A stretch of 49,888 bases of DNA, taken from Eutrophocola sp965662685 (GTDB lineage Bacteria > Pseudomonadota > Gammaproteobacteria > Pseudomonadales > Pseudohongiellaceae). The notes under the pieces were generated by a model. That model was given only the letters and a program-made list of their open reading frames with translations, did not search any database and was not told where the DNA came from. Both the position numbers and the translations under genes were made by a program. The stretch's first letter is position 1. Every line of letters starts with the position of its first letter. Of the stretch, positions 24,568 through 31,963 are shown one piece after another. The DNA is taken from the NCBI GenBank assembly GCA_965662685.1, contig CBFIIQ010000023.1, positions 1 to 49,888 on the forward strand, in the 5' to 3' direction.

Positions 24568-26064
24568 ATGAAAGCCCCTTTTTCAGAAAAGCCCACCATG
24601 ATGCGCAAGATAGCCCCCTTCTTGTTTCCTTTTGCCTTTACCTTTTTGTCCTTCCTGTCCTTCCCAAGCCTTGCCCAACCTGACATTCAAACTGCAAGGA
24701 TGCTTTTTGAAGCCTGGCCTATTCCAGAAACTGAAGCTGAAGCCCTGCCACTTGTCTCGTTTAATATTCCGGATCAGCCGGCTCCTGTTGCCGCTGGTGA
24801 ACAGGGCTTGGCACCTGAAGAAAGACGCAGTATTGAGGAATCCATTCAGGCCTATATCGTGGCCGTTGGCGACGAGGAATCAGAAGAAGGTCCCTACTCC
24901 ACGACGCTGACAGAAGACCTGTTATCCGCCGGACTGCTGGCACAACAATTATCAGACCACGACAGAGCGCTGGATTTTTTCAAGCGCGCCCAATCGGTCA
25001 GCCGCATAAATGATGGACTGGAAAACCTTGATCAGGTGCGCATCATGGAAGCCATGGTTGAAAGTTATATGGCGCTGAAACTGCCCGGGGAAGCCGACAA
25101 AATTCAGCAAAACATTCTCTACCTTGCCAGGCAGGCCTATGGTGAAGACGGCATCGGTACTATTCCAGCCATGCTGGATTATGGCATCTGGAATATGGAT
25201 GCATTTCTGGAACGCTCCAATATCCTGCTCAATGTAGAAAGGATGAACGTCGTACAATTTATGAATGAACCGATGAACTTCATCGATGGCGGCAGTAATC
25301 TCAGGGATACTCCCTTGTTCAATTTATATCAGGCACAGCAAACCTTTTTACAGTCCATCAATATTCTGGTGACCAACAAGCAATACTTCCATCCCCGTAT
25401 TCTGGAATTGGAAAACATGTTGCAGAAAACCTATTTTCTCAGCATCCATCGTGAAAACATCCTATACGAACCGGATTTCTACCTTACCCGAAAAAAGAGC
25501 AAAACCGGATCCCGATTAAATACCAATGCTATTGAACTAACGGAATCTGAAGAATACAAAATGGGCAACGCTTCCCATGAAAGATCCATTGCCTATATTT
25601 CCAATAATCCTGATAGAACTAACCCCATGGTGGCCACTGCCATGCTTGAGGCAGCCGACTGGCATTTGCTTTTTGAACGCAAGGTAGTAGCCGCCAGGGC
25701 TTATCAGGCAGCCTATGATTTATACACGGAAAATCCCGCATTCGCAGCAGAAGTCGCGCACGTGCTCTATCCCGAATTTCCGGTCATTCTGCCTACTTAC
25801 CTGCCACCCCCCAACAGCCGTGAAAAACTTCATATCGATCCCGACGAAGAGGTCAGTTATTTTGGTTATTATGACGTGTCGTTTCGAATCGACAAATATG
25901 GCAAGGCCAAACGTGTACGCTTTTTATCAGAGGGTGGTGAAGTCACACGCAATATGGAAATCAGACTGGGTCAGTATCTGCAAAACGTACTGTTCAGGCC
26001 CCTGTTTCGCGACGGCAAGCCCTATACTGATACTATTTCCGTTCGCTACTACATCGCTATTTGA
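24568..26064 (+). CDS. Exported helical-repeat protein with TonB-C-like end, function unknown
   Basis: A 498-residue protein with a signal peptide (residues 1-35, ending SLAQ). The middle is alpha-helical and TPR-like: LSAGLLAQQLSDHDRALDFFKRAQSVSRI and MEAMVESYMALKLPGEADKIQQNILYLARQ are tandem helix pairs. The last 75 residues (YYDVSFRIDKYGKAKRVRFL...LFRPLFRDGKPYTDTISVRY) have the beta pattern of a TonB C-terminal-like domain as found in energy-transducing or envelope proteins. No TM anchor other than the signal is visible. I do not recognise the family. ATG 24568 has GAGAG upstream; ATGs at 24598 and 24601 are alternatives. The 255-bp gap before it shows no other gene, and a structured terminator follows. 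Confidence 0.7.
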   Translation: MKAPFSEKPTMMRKIAPFLFPFAFTFLSFLSFPSLAQPDIQTARMLFEAWPIPETEAEALPLVSFNIPDQPAPVAAGEQGLAPEERRSIEESIQAYIVAVGDEESEEGPYSTTLTEDLLSAGLLAQQLSDHDRALDFFKRAQSVSRINDGLENLDQVRIMEAMVESYMALKLPGEADKIQQNILYLARQAYGEDGIGTIPAMLDYGIWNMDAFLERSNILLNVERMNVVQFMNEPMNFIDGGSNLRDTPLFNLYQAQQTFLQSINILVTNKQYFHPRILELENMLQKTYFLSIHRENILYEPDFYLTRKKSKTGSRLNTNAIELTESEEYKMGNASHERSIAYISNNPDRTNPMVATAMLEAADWHLLFERKVVAARAYQAAYDLYTENPAFAAEVAHVLYPEFPVILPTYLPPPNSREKLHIDPDEEVSYFGYYDVSFRIDKYGKAKRVRFLSEGGEVTRNMEIRLGQYLQNVLFRPLFRDGKPYTDTISVRYYIAI

Positions 26065-26094
26065 TCCCTGCGTGTCATCCAAAAACTGCCAATA

Positions 26095-26169
26095 GCCCGT
26101 GTTAATCTGCCAGGTTCAGATTAAGCCTGATCAATGGCTGGATCACATCTGACCGCGGGCATTTTTTTT
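26095..26169 (+). terminator. Branched hairpin terminator
   Basis: The inner perfect hairpin TTAATCTG-CCAGGTT-CAGATTAA (26102-26124) is enclosed by an outer GCCCG (26095-26099) and CGGGC (26156-26160), directly followed by a run of eight T (26162-26169). It lies about 30 nt after the helical-repeat gene and before the serine hydrolase gene, so it is best read as that gene's terminator; the inner arm is unusual. Confidence 0.55.
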
Positions 26170-26225
26170 GCTAGTCTTAGTCTTTTAAGCCACATCAGTA
26201 CTAGATAACAAGAGATAGCATAGTC

Positions 26226-27386
26226 ATGAGTCAATCAGCATCAGGCCTGAATCAGGATCGCCTTTCCCATCTGAAAACCGTTATTGAAGAAGATATCGCC
26301 GCCGACAAGTATCATGGCGCCGTCATTGCCGTCGCCCGTCATGGTGAGTTGGGTATGCTTGAAGCGATTGGCTGGGGAGATCAGGAACACAAGACTCCCC
26401 TGCAAACTGATTCCGTCTTCTCGCTGTTTTCACTGACCAAGGCGTTTACCAACACGCTGGTATTACGCGCCATTGAACTGGGCCAGTTTGCCCTGACCAC
26501 CCGGGTGGTGGAAATCATTCCTGAATTTGAAGGCCATGGCCGCGAGAAGATCAATTTCTTTCATCTGTTAACGCATTCTTCTGGCCTGCCCCCGGTGTGG
26601 ACTCCACAAGAAGGTATGTATATCGACAAGCTCGATGACATCATCGAAGCCATATGCGAGAACATCCATCCACTCCAGCCCCCCGGCGAACTGGTTCATT
26701 ACTCACCGCTGGTTCATCATGCGCTCATGGGCGAAGCTGTCAGGCGTTGTGATCCCAAAGGCCGCAGTTACAGGGACTTACTCCAGGATGAGGTATTAAC
26801 ACCGGCAGGGATGAAAGATACCGCTATAGGCGTACGCAAGGACCTGAAGGAGCGGCATATCTTTCCCGATTTCCGGGGCAAACCGCCGCAGGAACATCTG
26901 GGCAGCAGTGATCTGGGCCCCCAGGGCGCCTTTGCTGAAGAAAAGGCAGAGATGCCATGGGTTGGCGGTATTTCTACCGTCCCTGACCTGTTTCGTTTTG
27001 CCGAAATGTTTCGTCAGGGCGGCACCCTGGAGGGTAATCGAATCCTGTCACCCGCGATGCTGGAATTGGCCACCAGCAACTGGACCGACGAAAAACCGAA
27101 TGAGTTATACAAAAAAATCGCTATCAACCATGGCTGGGAACCCTACCCTGCCTATATAGGTCTGGGATTTGGTCTGCGCGGCGATGCCGTATGCCCCTCC
27201 ATTTATGGCGGCACCCTGGCCAGCCCCGGGACGTTCGGCAACTACGGGGCAGGCAGTACCCTGTTCTGGGTAGACCCGGAATGGGATATCAGCTTTGCCT
27301 GTCTGACTGCAGGGGTAATGGGGCCAGCAGTAAATATCGAGCGCTTTCAGCGCCTCAATGACATTGTGATGTCGGCAGCGATATAA
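26226..27386 (+). CDS. Serine hydrolase, beta-lactamase/EstB family (second of two)
   Basis: A 386-residue class C beta-lactamase-fold protein with no signal peptide. Nucleophile SxxK is SLTK near residue 71 (SLFSLTKAFTNTLV), the Tyr motif is HYSPLVHHALMGEAV near 157, and GNYGAGSTLFW near the C-terminus stands where KTG would be. It shares fold and length, but limited identity by eye, with the protein at 11987-13171. Likely an esterase or amidase acting on an intermediate of the local pathway. The start ATG 26226 follows AAGAGATAG. The GMC oxidoreductase gene comes 53 nt later in the same direction, likely co-transcribed. Confidence 0.85.
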   Translation: MSQSASGLNQDRLSHLKTVIEEDIAADKYHGAVIAVARHGELGMLEAIGWGDQEHKTPLQTDSVFSLFSLTKAFTNTLVLRAIELGQFALTTRVVEIIPEFEGHGREKINFFHLLTHSSGLPPVWTPQEGMYIDKLDDIIEAICENIHPLQPPGELVHYSPLVHHALMGEAVRRCDPKGRSYRDLLQDEVLTPAGMKDTAIGVRKDLKERHIFPDFRGKPPQEHLGSSDLGPQGAFAEEKAEMPWVGGISTVPDLFRFAEMFRQGGTLEGNRILSPAMLELATSNWTDEKPNELYKKIAINHGWEPYPAYIGLGFGLRGDAVCPSIYGGTLASPGTFGNYGAGSTLFWVDPEWDISFACLTAGVMGPAVNIERFQRLNDIVMSAAI

Positions 27387-27439
27387 GTAGTATTCCGGAA
27401 CATCCGGAACGCAATCCAGAACAGTAGCGGGACACAGAG

Positions 27440-29068
27440 ATGAGTAACAGAAGCTTCGATTACATTATTGTCGGCTCGGGAACCGCCGGCACGGTATTGG
27501 CCAATCGTCTGTCCGCTGACCCTTCCTGTCAGGTGTGCCTGGTGGAAGCCGGCCCCGGGGACAAAACACCCCTGGTACACATCCCCTCTTTTGTGGGCAC
27601 ACTGATGTTCCACAAGACCTACGGCTGGAACTACAAGACCACACCCCAGACAGCGTTGGGGGGAAGAGAAATTCTGCTGCCACGGGGCAAAATCCTTGGC
27701 GGCTGCAGCTCTACCAATGGCATGGCCTATTTTCGTGGACATCCAAAAGATTTTGATGAGTGGGAGGCCATGGATAACCCCGGCTGGAGCTATCGTGATG
27801 TGCTGCCCTACTTCATCCGTAGTGAGAATAACGTCGACTATCGCCAATCGCCCTACCATGGCACCGATGGCGAAATGCATATTTCCCATGTGCGCCAATA
27901 CAACCCGATGATCACCCCCTTTCTTGAAGCCACCAGCAGTCTTGGCTATCCGCGCTGCGAGGATTTTAATGGCTGCATGGATCCCACCGGTTTTGATGTG
28001 CGCCAGAATGCTATCCATGAGGGACGCCGGGTATCCGGTGTCACCGCATTCCTTAAACCGGTCCTAAAACGCGCCAACCTCACCATAGTTACCGAAGCCC
28101 TGGTTAACCGGGTGCTGCTGGACAATGGCAGGGCAAGCGGTATCGATATTGAGCTTGCCGGTCAGCAGCAGAATTTCATGGCACAGCGGGAAGTGATTCT
28201 TTGTGGCGGCACCTACGGCAGCCCCGCCCTGCTTCAGCATTCCGGCATAGGAGACAGTGAAGAGCTGGGTAAAGTAGGCATCAAAACTGAAATCAATCTG
28301 CCCGGCGTCGGCAGGAATCTGCACGACCACCCTTCTGCCGTGGTACAGCGTGTCTGCAGTAATTCGGAATCCTATGGCATTTCCTGGAAAGCGCTGCCGC
28401 GCAATGCCCTGAGTGTTTTCCAATACCTGCTTACGCGCAAGGGGCAACTGGCGGGCAACCTGTTTGAAGTCACCGGCTTTTTGCGCACCACGGAGGGACT
28501 CGACCGTCCTGATGTTCAGCTTGTCTTCATGCCTGCCAACAGACCCAAACCGGGCTTTCCGTTTCCCGTTGGACACGGTTATGGCATTAACTCGGTATTA
28601 TTGCGACCAAAAAGCCGCGGCACTGTTACACTGGCCTCCAGTGATCCGCACCAGGCGCCGCTGATTGATACCAATTTCATGGGCGATGAAGCGGATCTGG
28701 AGCCATTGCTTCGGAGCATGAAAATTGCCCGCAGCATTCTTGACGCCCCTGCCATGCAGAAATACCAGGGCAATGAAACCATGCCCGGCATAGACGTAAA
28801 CAGTGATGAAGAACTGAAAGCCTATATCAAAGCCAATATGTCATCGGTCCACCATCCCGGTGGCACCTGCCGCATGGGCAATAATGAAGACTGCGTGGTC
28901 GATTCCCAACTCAAAGTCCGCGGTGTCGAAGGCCTGCGGGTAGCCGATGCCTCGGTGTTTCCCAGAATGGTAAGCGGCAACAGCAATGCCCCGACGGTGA
29001 TGGTGGCAGAAAAGGCAGCCGATATGATTTTGGGGAAAGCCCCGCCCGCGCCGATCGATACGGAATAG
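27440..29068 (+). CDS. GMC family FAD-dependent oxidoreductase (second of two)
   Basis: A 542-residue choline-dehydrogenase-like flavoprotein. It has VGSGTAGTVLANRL (FAD-binding, residues 12-25), GGCSSTNGMAYFRG (GMC signature), CGGTYGSPALLQHSGIG (signature 2), HHPGGTCRMG with the catalytic His, and DASVFPRMVSGNSNAPTV. It is a clear paralogue of the protein at 13292-14953: both share YGISWKALPRNAL or close variants, and LPGVG(R/K)NLHDHP. It oxidises an alcohol with FAD; a respiratory-chain electron acceptor is typical, and the substrate is unknown. ATG 27440 follows a GGGACACAGAG region. A heptamer element begins 6 nt after the stop. Confidence 0.9.
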   Translation: MSNRSFDYIIVGSGTAGTVLANRLSADPSCQVCLVEAGPGDKTPLVHIPSFVGTLMFHKTYGWNYKTTPQTALGGREILLPRGKILGGCSSTNGMAYFRGHPKDFDEWEAMDNPGWSYRDVLPYFIRSENNVDYRQSPYHGTDGEMHISHVRQYNPMITPFLEATSSLGYPRCEDFNGCMDPTGFDVRQNAIHEGRRVSGVTAFLKPVLKRANLTIVTEALVNRVLLDNGRASGIDIELAGQQQNFMAQREVILCGGTYGSPALLQHSGIGDSEELGKVGIKTEINLPGVGRNLHDHPSAVVQRVCSNSESYGISWKALPRNALSVFQYLLTRKGQLAGNLFEVTGFLRTTEGLDRPDVQLVFMPANRPKPGFPFPVGHGYGINSVLLRPKSRGTVTLASSDPHQAPLIDTNFMGDEADLEPLLRSMKIARSILDAPAMQKYQGNETMPGIDVNSDEELKAYIKANMSSVHHPGGTCRMGNNEDCVVDSQLKVRGVEGLRVADASVFPRMVSGNSNAPTVMVAEKAADMILGKAPPAPIDTE

Positions 29069-29073
29069 AAACA

Positions 29074-29301
29074 GTCGCAAGTTACAAGTCTCAAGTCACA
29101 AGAAAAAAGATAAAAGATAAAAGATAAAGGAAAAAGGTGATCATTGAGAACCGGAACATGGGTTAGAACGAAAAGCGCAATGGAAAATTGGCTGGTAGGT
29201 CGGATAAGGCCGTCAAGGCCGCATCCGACATGGCGACCCCGGTCGCCTTCTTGAAACATGTGACTTGTAACTTGCGACTTGTAACTTGTGACTTGTGACT
29301 T
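29074..29301. repeat. Composite heptamer element
   Basis: The left end is four CAAG-type heptamers, TCGCAAG, TTACAAG, TCTCAAG, TCACAAG (29074-29101). A GATAAAA/GGAAAAA array ending GGTGATCATTGA, the conserved linker with CCGGAAC, a REP-like palindrome (29196-29229), the hairpin GGCGACC-CC-GGTCGCC (29232-29247) and a mirror array of CTTGTAA, CTTGCGA and CTTGTGA (29263-29301) follow. The left and right CAAG/CTTG arrays could pair as an RNA foldback. It lies between the convergent GMC and sodB genes. Confidence 0.88.
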
Positions 29302-29322
29302 TTGTATAAAAAACCTGAACAA

Positions 29323-29353
29323 AAAAAAGCGGGCTAAAAGCCCGCTTTCTCGA
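29323..29353 (-). terminator. sodB intrinsic terminator
   Basis: On the minus strand a stem AAAGCGGGCT / AGCCCGCTTT with a 4-nt loop is followed by a T-run. It starts 13 nt after the sodB stop and is distinct from the repeat element next to it. Confidence 0.88.
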
Positions 29354-29365
29354 TACCTGAAAAAT

Positions 29366-29947
29366 TTAAGCCATATTGGCTGCAACAAATTCCCAGTTCA
29401 CCAGATTCCAGAATGCTTCCATATAGTTTGGACGCGCATTGCGGTAGTCGATGTAATAGGCATGCTCCCATACATCTACTGTCAGTAACGGCGTAACACC
29501 TTCGTCAGTCAGCGGAGTGGCGGCATTAGAGGTATTAACAATTGCCAGGCTGCCATCGGCATTTTGTACCAGCCAGGTCCAGCCAGAGCCAAAATTATTC
29601 ACCGCGCTGTCGGTAAATTTGCTTTTGAAGTCTGCAAAAGAGCCAAAGGCAGCGCTAATGGCATCAGCCACAGCGCCGCTTGGTTCACCACCACCATTGG
29701 GGCTCAGGCAGTGCCAGTAAAAAGTGTGATTCCAGATCTGCGCCGCATTATTAAAAACACCACCTGAAGAGCTCTTTACAATCTCTTCCAGTGATTTATC
29801 AGCATCAGGCGTGCCATCGATCAAACCGTTTAGTTTTACTACATAGGTGTTGTGATGCTTGCCATAGTGAAATTCAAGCGTTTCTTTGGAAATATGTGGC
29901 TCAAGTGCGTCCTGAGCATAAGGCAAAGCGGGTAATTCAATTGACAT
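29366..29947 (-). CDS. sodB: Superoxide dismutase, iron type
   Basis: A 193-residue Fe-superoxide dismutase converting superoxide to O2 and H2O2 in the cytoplasm. Metal ligands are His27 (LEFHYGKHHNTYV), the His in IWNHTFYWH near 74, and Asp/His in DVWEHAYYIDY near 157-161. The Gln in NNAAQIWNH precedes the second ligand, the position that marks Fe- rather than Mn-type enzymes. Length and order match E. coli SodB. The start ATG has GGAG 8 nt upstream. A TACAAT candidate -10 is seen at 30028-30033 (minus strand). The gene stands alone. Confidence 0.96.
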   Translation of the reverse strand: MSIELPALPYAQDALEPHISKETLEFHYGKHHNTYVVKLNGLIDGTPDADKSLEEIVKSSSGGVFNNAAQIWNHTFYWHCLSPNGGGEPSGAVADAISAAFGSFADFKSKFTDSAVNNFGSGWTWLVQNADGSLAIVNTSNAATPLTDEGVTPLLTVDVWEHAYYIDYRNARPNYMEAFWNLVNWEFVAANMA

Positions 29948-30027
29948 AAAAAAACTCCATATCTGTAGAAATGACAGAATTCAGTGAAAAATACCGGAAA
30001 TAACGACTGACCAAATTCAGGCGGAGT

Positions 30028-30033
30028 ATTGTA
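30028..30033 (-). promoter_or_regulatory. Candidate -10 box for sodB
   Basis: Minus-strand TACAAT, about 80 nt upstream of the sodB ATG, with an A/T-rich stretch (TTTTTTGC) just before it. No convincing -35 box is seen at 16-18 bp. The rest of the 312-bp gap to ccoP is the composite repeat at 30119-30274. Confidence 0.3.
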
Positions 30034-30118
30034 GCAAAAAATTCCCGGAATTTTCAGAATTTAGGGATTTTGCCCGGACCAGAGATTCAGGGCAGGTTTA
30101 GGGAATTTATAGGGGACC

Positions 30119-30274
30119 GGATAAAGGAAAAAGGATAAAAGAAAAAGGTGACCAATCAGCACAGCTCTGCAACACCATTCCAGCATTATAAGCACAAGCC
30201 AAAAAAAAGGCGCCACTCCTGACGCCCTCTCCATCCTGCCCACTTTTATCCTTTATCCTTTATCTTTTATCCGC
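30119..30274. repeat. Composite heptamer element carrying the ccoP stop codon
   Basis: The left array GGATAAA, GGAAAAA, GGATAAA, AGAAAAA ends in GGTGACCA (30119-30154). A 46-bp linker follows, then a poly-A tract and GC hairpin (30201-30226, a minus-strand terminator), TGCCCAC and a TTTATCC-type array ending TTTATCCGC (to 30274). The right array encodes the last residues and stop of ccoP on the minus strand. This is the shortest complete copy in the window, with no CTTG array. Confidence 0.88.
30201..30226 (-). terminator. Element-borne terminator of the cco operon
   Basis: On the minus strand the stem from GGCGTCAGGAGTGGCGCC (30209-30226) is followed by eight T (30208-30201). It lies 34 nt after the ccoP stop. 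The same hairpin with the same flanks recurs at 35299-35323, 38746-38771 and 42838-42862. Confidence 0.75.
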
Positions 30275-31147
30275 TGTTAACCAGGCTGTCAGTAATCGAA
30301 TCTGTGCATCATCCAGTGTCTCAGCAAACGCCGGCATGCGACCATTTCGGCCTTCTCTGAGAGTTGTTCTGATGGTGTCTACATCGCCACCATATAACCA
30401 GACATCATCCACCAGGCTGGGAGCACCGAGCAAGGGATTACCGGTGCCTTCAATACCATGACAGGCGGCACAAATCTGATTGAACCTGGCTTGTCCCGGG
30501 TGCCCTTCGGCTTCAGGGGTGCCCACCACCAGAACATAATTGGCCACATCAGTGACGCCCTGCTGACCCAGCAAGGCATCCCAACTGGCCATTACTGCAA
30601 CACGACCAAGAAGTAGTGTCTGTTCAATATTTTCAGGACTGCCACCCCACTGCCAGATATCATCGGTCAGGTTCGGAAACAGATTTGCCTGACCCTGTGC
30701 CTCATAGCCATGACAGGCGGCACAATTTTGTTTGAACAGGTCACCGGCACTATTCATCAGGGATTCGTCAGCCTGCAGTTCCGCCAGTGGCATGGCTGCT
30801 ATTTCTGTCCGTAGTTCGGAGAAATTATCATTGAATGCACTGTAACGCTCACTCAATTCGCCCCCTTGCGACCACTGGAAAGCGCCCTTGAAAGAGCCCA
30901 GACCTGGATAAAACATAAGGTAAAAAACCGAGAACACCATCATTGCGAAGATAAGCCAGAACCACCATAGAGGTGCAGGGTTAATACCTTCCTCCAGATT
31001 TCCATCCCAGATAGTTTCTTCCACTTCGTTTGGATCCGGTGGCGCCGCGGTATAAACACTGATCACCAACCAGGCCAGGGCAACAAAACTGATCACCGTG
31101 ATCAGAATAATCCAGCCACTCCAGAAATCATTGGGCATATCAGCCAT
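30260..31147 (-). CDS. ccoP: cbb3-type cytochrome c oxidase subunit III (dihaem)
   Basis: About 295 residues. Two N-terminal membrane segments (near residues 12-34 and 60-80) are followed by two periplasmic cytochrome c domains, each with a CAACHG haem site (CAACHGYEAQG, CAACHGIEGTG) and a downstream Met ligand (RVAVMASW, GRNGRMPAF). It passes electrons from soluble cytochrome c to CcoO/CcoN. ATG 31147 (AGGTG 6 nt upstream) overlaps the ccoQ stop by 8 nt; a GTG at 31174 is possible. The last codons A-D-K-R and the stop are made of GCGGATAAAAGATAA, the heptamer array itself, so the natural C-terminus has been replaced or extended by the repeat. Confidence 0.93.
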   Translation of the reverse strand: MADMPNDFWSGWIILITVISFVALAWLVISVYTAAPPDPNEVEETIWDGNLEEGINPAPLWWFWLIFAMMVFSVFYLMFYPGLGSFKGAFQWSQGGELSERYSAFNDNFSELRTEIAAMPLAELQADESLMNSAGDLFKQNCAACHGYEAQGQANLFPNLTDDIWQWGGSPENIEQTLLLGRVAVMASWDALLGQQGVTDVANYVLVVGTPEAEGHPGQARFNQICAACHGIEGTGNPLLGAPSLVDDVWLYGGDVDTIRTTLREGRNGRMPAFAETLDDAQIRLLTAWLTADKR

Positions 31148-31334
31148 GGGAAACACCTGCTTTGTTTGATTCACCGGGTATTACCGGGGGTTCATCACCA
31201 TAATCTTCGTCATTCAGGGGAATATTGGCGGAGCGCTCAATGTCCTTGTCGGCACTGACCATAAACACCCAGACTACCAAAATCACCATGAACAACATGA
31301 CCAGCATGTCACCAACAAAAATAAACCAGCTCAT
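31140..31334 (-). CDS. ccoQ: cbb3-type oxidase small subunit CcoQ
   Basis: A 64-residue single-span membrane protein between ccoO and ccoP, as in most cbb3 operons. One TM helix (MLVMLFMVILVVWVFMVS, about residues 9-26) is followed by an acidic tail. CcoQ stabilises the complex and is not catalytic. It overlaps ccoO by ATGA (31331-31334) and ccoP by 8 nt, which suggests translational coupling throughout the operon. Confidence 0.88.
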   Translation of the reverse strand: MSWFIFVGDMLVMLFMVILVVWVFMVSADKDIERSANIPLNDEDYGDEPPVIPGESNKAGVSHG

Positions 31335-31963
31335 CGGTTCTCCTCCGTCAGGCCGGTGCCCAGTACCTGCAGATAGGTAATCAAGACATCAAGCTGACTC
31401 AAGCCATCGATCTCGTCGACTGCAACAGCAATCTGCTCTTCGGTATAAGGATGACCCAGTTTTTGTAACACACGCATTTTTTTCTGAATATCCCCCATGT
31501 CATTGGCTTCATTTTCCGCAAGCCAGGGATAGGCAGGCATGATGGAGTTATTCACCACGCTACGCGGATCCAGCAAGTGCACGCGGTGCCAGTCATCGGA
31601 ATACTTGCCGCCAATTCTGTGCAAATCCGGCCCGGTGCGTTTTGAGCCCCATAAAAATGGTCTGTCATAAACAAATTCATCCGCACGCGAGAACGGCCCA
31701 TAACGCTCCACTTCCGCGACCAATGGTCTGATCTGCTGGGTATGGCAAACATGGCAGCCTTCCTGGATATAGACATCCCTGCCGGTTAATTCTTCAGCGC
31801 TATACAAGTGACTGTTATCGGTAGCGGTTTTCAGGGATTCCTGAAAAACGGCAGGTAATACCTGAACCAAACCACCAATGGAGGACACGAACAGAATGCC
31901 AAAAATCAGCAGGCCAATATTATTTTCCAGTTTTCGATGCAGGGTTACGCCATGGTATTTCAT
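31331..31963 (-). CDS. ccoO: cbb3-type cytochrome c oxidase subunit II (monohaem)
   Basis: A 210-residue membrane-anchored cytochrome c. The N-terminal TM (about residues 13-35) is followed by the haem site CHVCHTQQIRPL near residues 71-82, the signature GPFSRADEFVYDRPFLWGSKRTGPDLHRIGGKYSDDWH, and an axial Met in NNSIMPAYPWL. It relays electrons from CcoP to the CcoN active site. It overlaps ccoN and ccoQ by ATGA at both ends. Confidence 0.95.
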   Translation of the reverse strand: MKYHGVTLHRKLENNIGLLIFGILFVSSIGGLVQVLPAVFQESLKTATDNSHLYSAEELTGRDVYIQEGCHVCHTQQIRPLVAEVERYGPFSRADEFVYDRPFLWGSKRTGPDLHRIGGKYSDDWHRVHLLDPRSVVNNSIMPAYPWLAENEANDMGDIQKKMRVLQKLGHPYTEEQIAVAVDEIDGLSQLDVLITYLQVLGTGLTEENR

